This document shows, piece after piece, positions 60,612 through 64,000 of a DNA stretch of 64,000 nt. Numbering within the stretch: the stretch's first letter is position 1; each line of letters starts with the position of its first letter. The stretch comes from an uncultured Bacilli bacterium (GTDB taxonomy: Bacteria; Bacillota_I; Bacilli_A; RF39; UBA660). Location: assembly GCA_934182615.1 (NCBI GenBank), contig CAKPRO010000006.1:1-64000 (forward strand), given 5' to 3'. The position numbers were made by a program, and so were the translations under genes. The notes below the pieces were generated by a model, which worked only from the letters and a program-made list of their open reading frames with translations, was not told the origin of the DNA and did no database searches.

Positions 60612-61784
60612 TTATTTGCCCTTTCCACTTGCAATATCTGGTAAATATAAAGAAAACTTTTTATTAATTACTTTCATAACATTACTATCATATTTCATAG
60701 GTAATACTACTTCATAATAATATTCTCTAAGTATATCATCTGAAACATTATATCTAGAAATAACTTCATCTAAACTATCTAAATTAATAAGAAATTTATT
60801 ATATTCTTCTTCATTATATGGAGGAATATTATTTTTTTGTCTATATAACCCCTTATTAATACATTTAAATCTTATTCCCATTCGTTTAAGACTAATATAC
60901 TCTCCTAGTAACATATCACATCCATTACTAAGAAGTAAAGCTCCTACAGCTCTTGTTTTAGTTCTATCTAATACTACTTCATTAGTTTGACTATTATATC
61001 TATATAACTCTCCACTATCTTTTAATTCCCTTTGAATACTTAATTCTTCTATCATTTTAGGACTACTAATTGAAGTAACAGAACTTTCCATATCATTAGT
61101 ATAACCAACCTTAATATAATGTTTATTTCCATTAACATCAATTTCTTTTAAAGTATTAAAATCAGCCTCAGTAGTTTCTCTAGTAACAGAATCAACAAAA
61201 GAAGAAGCAATATAACTATCACCATTAACATCCATAACAAATAATGCTTTAACATCTCTAAAAGTATTAAGTTCTCTACCTGATATTAAAGAGCAAGATA
61301 AGTATTGTTTACTATACTCATTATCATGATAATTTAATTCTCCCTTTACACCAGGTTCTAAATAACTAGCATGAATTACTGTCATAAAGTCTTCTCCATT
61401 AGTAATATTATCATAATTAGTAATATCTCTTTCCCATAACTTAACAGAATAGTCTCTGCATTTCTCTTCTAAATCAAATATCTCTTTTAAATCCTTTTCA
61501 AATTCTAATCCTACTAGTGAAGCATCATCTTTATATTTACCATACTTAAAACAATACTCTACATTATCACTACTAGTTAAATCATTTAGTATTCTATTAT
61601 AAATACCATATAAATCAGAATATTTACTTTTAAATTCTTTTAATTTCCTATAAGTATCTATATAAATATCATTGTTAACTTCCATATCAATAAGCATAGC
61701 AAGTTTTTTCTCTAACTCTGTAATATAACCTCTTACACTAGAATTAATTAAAGCGTAATCAGTAATATAACTAAATTTTCTCAT
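60612..61784 (-). CDS. Hypothetical protein
   Basis: 390 residues with no signal peptide or membrane segment. The first 130 are helical and Lys/Glu-rich (ITELEKKLAMLIDMEV, LEFEKDLKEIFDLEEKCRD); the rest is mixed (MTVIHASYLEPGVKGELNYH, KALFVMDVNGDSYIASSFVD). GAGTGTG precedes the ATG. No family recognised. Single-gene unit. Confidence 0.7.
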   Translation of the reverse strand: MRKFSYITDYALINSSVRGYITELEKKLAMLIDMEVNNDIYIDTYRKLKEFKSKYSDLYGIYNRILNDLTSSDNVEYCFKYGKYKDDASLVGLEFEKDLKEIFDLEEKCRDYSVKLWERDITNYDNITNGEDFMTVIHASYLEPGVKGELNYHDNEYSKQYLSCSLISGRELNTFRDVKALFVMDVNGDSYIASSFVDSVTRETTEADFNTLKEIDVNGNKHYIKVGYTNDMESSVTSISSPKMIEELSIQRELKDSGELYRYNSQTNEVVLDRTKTRAVGALLLSNGCDMLLGEYISLKRMGIRFKCINKGLYRQKNNIPPYNEEEYNKFLINLDSLDEVISRYNVSDDILREYYYEVVLPMKYDSNVMKVINKKFSLYLPDIASGKGK

Positions 61785-62000
61785 AACACACTCCTATCTA
61801 AATAAACATATCATTATTTTAACTCTTCAATTTATCAGTATTTCTGACAAGTTAAAATTCTATCAAATTTTCCATCATTCAAATTATAATAACATATTCA
61901 ATTAACCATCTCTTTCAGTTGTTGCATTTTTTACAATAACTGAAATTAATTTCTTTACTCAGTGGTTATCCCAAAATTTGCATATACCACCAAAAGCTTT

Positions 62001-62054
62001 ATTTCAAAGACTTAATGGCTTTGAAATACCCTACAAGACCTTAGACTTGTAGGG
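62001..62054. repeat. AGACT/AGGCT paired hairpin (copy M, plus-oriented)
   Basis: Plus strand ATTTCAA-AGACT-TAA-TGGCT-TTGAAAT, then CCCTACA-AGACC-TT-AGACT-TGTAGGG, directly after ruvB. A further hairpin CAGTTGTTG/CAATAACTG lies at about 61918-61944. Confidence 0.7.
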
Positions 62055-62063
62055 CATAATATA

Positions 62064-63053
62064 TTAATCTTTCTTAATACCTAAATATTCATAAGTCTTA
62101 TCAGTAACAACTCTACCTCTAGCAGTTCTCTTTAAATAACCCTGTTGTAATAAATAAGGTTCATATACATCTTCAATAGTAGAAGCTTCTTCTCCAATTG
62201 AAGAAGCAAGAGCCTCAAGTCCTACTGGTCCCCCATTAAATCTTTCTACAATAGCTAAAAGTAAATTATAATCAGTATCATCAAGTCCAGTCTTATCTAC
62301 TTTTAATCTATCCAAAGAATTATCAAGAATCTCTTTATTAATAATACCATCACCATATACCAAAGCAAAATCCCTAACTCTCTTAAATAACCTATTAGCA
62401 ATTCTCGGAGTACCCCTACTTCTCTTAGCTAGTTCTCTAGCAGCATCATCAGTAATAGGAGTATCAAGTACCCTAGAAGTTCTCTTAATAATCTGATATA
62501 ATTCATCCTCAGTATAAAAATTAAGTTTAGAAATAATACCAAATCTATCTCTTAAAGGACTAGATAAATCACCTGCTCTAGTAGTAGCTCCTACTAAAGT
62601 AAAATGTGGTAAATTAATCTTAATATTTCTTGAAGAACCCTCACTACCTACTATTATATCTAAGTAAAAATCCTCCATCGCTGGATATAAAATCTCTTCA
62701 ATATATCTAGGAATTCTATGAATCTCATCAATAAATAGAACATCCCCTTCTTCTAAAGTAGATAGTATTGCAGCTAAGTCCCCACTCTTCTCAATCGAAG
62801 GCCCACTAGCAGTCTTAATATTAGTACCAAGTTCATTAGCAATAATATAAGCAAGAGTAGTCTTACCAAGCCCAGGAGGACCATATAATAAAATATGATC
62901 TAAAGTCTCTCCTCTCATAACTGAAGACTTAATAAATACCCCTAAATTCTCTTTAATCTCACTTTGACCAACATACTCATTTAAAGATACTGGTCTAATA
63001 GTCATATCCTTATCCTCTTTAAATTCTTCACTACTCATTATTCTATCATTCAT
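62064..63053 (-). CDS. ruvB: Holliday junction branch-migration ATPase RuvB
   Basis: 329 residues. RPVSLNEYVGQSEIKENL at the start, Walker A LYGPPGLGKTTLA near 56, Walker B VLFIDEIHRIPR near 105, sensor LVGATTRAGDLSSPLRDRFG near 150, and the C-terminal winged helix with PYLLQQGYLKRTARGR. Hexameric motor for RuvA-bound junctions. It is next to scpB-scpA, not ruvA. AAGGAGGGG precedes the ATG. Confidence 0.97.
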   Translation of the reverse strand: MNDRIMSSEEFKEDKDMTIRPVSLNEYVGQSEIKENLGVFIKSSVMRGETLDHILLYGPPGLGKTTLAYIIANELGTNIKTASGPSIEKSGDLAAILSTLEEGDVLFIDEIHRIPRYIEEILYPAMEDFYLDIIVGSEGSSRNIKINLPHFTLVGATTRAGDLSSPLRDRFGIISKLNFYTEDELYQIIKRTSRVLDTPITDDAARELAKRSRGTPRIANRLFKRVRDFALVYGDGIINKEILDNSLDRLKVDKTGLDDTDYNLLLAIVERFNGGPVGLEALASSIGEEASTIEDVYEPYLLQQGYLKRTARGRVVTDKTYEYLGIKKD

Positions 63054-63608
63054 CTATTCCCCCTCCTTGTATATAGTATTATATAAATCTTTAGTCCCCT
63101 TTTCTTCCATATCTAATTCAATTTTAGGTAAATCATCCTTACTACCAAGCCCAAAATAATCCAAAAACTCATCAGTAGTCTTATATAAAGTAGGTCTACC
63201 AATAGTATCAGCCTTACCACACTCTTTAATAAGCCCTTTAGCCAGTAACCTTCTCATAACATAAGCCGAATCTACTCCTCTTAAAGAATCAACATTACCC
63301 CTAGTAATAGGTTCATTGTAGGCAATAATAGCAAGTGTCTCTAAAGCCGACTGTGACAAACTATTCGAAGTAGGCTCTTCAAGTAACTTCTGATAATATT
63401 CCTTATGTTCTTCTCTAGTCGTAAGTTTAATCGTATTACCTAAAAAATTAATTCTAAGACCCCTCTTATTATCATCATAATAATTCTTTAAACTAAGAAC
63501 AATCCTCTTAGCCTCTTCCTCATCAATTTCTAATATTCTCTCAATATCATTCAAAGTAATACCCATATCACCTTGAACATATAAAAGTCCTTCTACTACA
63601 CTTTCCAT
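63054..63608 (-). CDS. scpB: Segregation and condensation protein ScpB
   Basis: 184 residues with two winged-helix domains: VVEGLLYVQGDMGITLNDIERIL and SQSALETLAIIAYNEPITRGNVDSLRGVDSAYVMRRLLAKGLI with GRPTLYKTTDEFLDYFGL are diagnostic. Dimeric kleisin-associated subunit of SMC-ScpAB. The gene overlaps or abuts scpA and ruvB. Confidence 0.95.
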   Translation of the reverse strand: MESVVEGLLYVQGDMGITLNDIERILEIDEEEAKRIVLSLKNYYDDNKRGLRINFLGNTIKLTTREEHKEYYQKLLEEPTSNSLSQSALETLAIIAYNEPITRGNVDSLRGVDSAYVMRRLLAKGLIKECGKADTIGRPTLYKTTDEFLDYFGLGSKDDLPKIELDMEEKGTKDLYNTIYKEGE

Positions 63609-63609
63609 C

Positions 63610-64000
63610 TTAATTCCTCAATTCTATTAATATCTTATCAAAATTCTTATCTTGATTAATAACAACATCTTTCTCTTTAACCATTTCTAATATTGATAAA
63701 AAAGTAACAACCACTATCGGTCTATTATACTCTTCAAATAAATCATCTAAATAAGCCTTCTTCTTAGTTATAAGAATCTTCTTAATATTATTCTTTCTCT
63801 CCCTAACCGAATACTCTCTTTTAGTAACAGTAGTTTCTAAAGGTTTATCAAGTTCTTTTCTCTCTAAAAACTTCTTAAAAGCCTCAAGTAAATTATCAAT
63901 CGTATCTTCGCCACTAAGAGTACTCTCAGTATAATTACTAACCTTCTCCGGAGCCTTAATATATATCTTCTTTCTTTCTTCCTCTAACTCTTTAAATACC
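63610..64000 (-). CDS. scpA: Segregation and condensation protein ScpA (C-terminal part)
   Basis: The gene runs off the right edge; about 129 C-terminal residues are present. VTKREYSVRERKNNIKKIL and NRPIVVVTFLSILEMVKEKDVVI ... NFDKILIEL match the ScpA C-terminal winged helix that binds the SMC head. Its TAA lies within TAAGATG, two bases before scpB, so the genes are coupled. Confidence 0.93.
   Translation of the reverse strand, partial: VFKELEEERKKIYIKAPEKVSNYTESTLSGEDTIDNLLEAFKKFLERKELDKPLETTVTKREYSVRERKNNIKKILITKKKAYLDDLFEEYNRPIVVVTFLSILEMVKEKDVVINQDKNFDKILIELRN

Overview
The window is very AT-rich Bacillota DNA that uses the standard bacterial code: rsmH ends at TGA and Trp is TGG. Sporulation genes (spoIIGA-sigE, spoIVFA-spoIVFB), Prp-processed L27 with its cleavable N-terminal extension, the L21 leader, a tyrosine T-box, scpA-scpB and a Gram-positive lexA point to a spore-forming low-GC Firmicute, probably an uncultured gut-type lineage. 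Almost every gene lies on the minus strand; only lexA and an mgtC-like gene are on the plus strand.

Layout. 1-2 kb: edge of a surface-protein regulatory cassette, a SpaA-like lipoprotein and a small unknown protein. 2-5 kb: smc. 5-21 kb: accessory region with a T-box joined to a truncated tyrosyl-tRNA synthetase remnant, six GNAT acetyltransferases, three S51 (peptidase E) proteins plus a broken one, a phosphodiesterase-like protein, an ABC exporter behind a leader peptide and attenuator, an ORF6N/PLD protein and a three-gene ABC-2 transporter operon. 21-26 kb: a degenerate hybrid histidine kinase, a ParB-like protein, an AMP-binding ligase and a UDG-like protein. 26.5-30.6 kb: mraZ-rsmH-ftsL-pbp cluster with a small membrane protein at its end. 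30.7-34 kb: TasA-like, BspA-like and CAP surface proteins. 35-40 kb: two tRNAs, rplU-prp-rpmA, spoIVFB/FA, then lexA divergent from a 43-residue membrane protein under two SOS-box promoters. 40-51 kb: large secreted proteins, an M23 peptidase, ruvA, ddl and two more surface-protein cassettes. 51-57 kb: mgtC-like, sigE, spoIIGA, a pilin-like gene, pnp, rpsO. 57-64 kb: a second degenerate kinase with its AMP-binding ligase, ruvB, scpB and partial scpA.

Two systems stand out. (1) Four copies of a cassette (near 1-239, 32.7-33.0, 48.8-49.1 and 50.9-51.2 kb): sigma-A promoter, 34-69-nt stem-loop, strong Shine-Dalgarno, short upstream ORF, a run of 6-10 G, a region where only one of three frames stays open, an intrinsic terminator, then a surface-protein gene. 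In three copies the upstream ORF runs through the G tract; in copy 2 it stops first. Only the open frame carries ribosomes into the terminator, so slippage of the G tract would toggle antitermination: a phase-variable, translation-dependent attenuator. (2) At least thirteen intergenic palindromes, mostly tandem pairs, share an AGACT...AGGCT core with one A.G mismatch while their outer stems differ in sequence but stay paired: an unnamed dispersed hairpin family.

Other regulatory candidates are a tandem H-type pseudoknot with covarying stems, a structured leader with terminator before the phosphodiesterase-like gene, and a 31-codon leader peptide with mutually exclusive hairpins before the ABC exporter.
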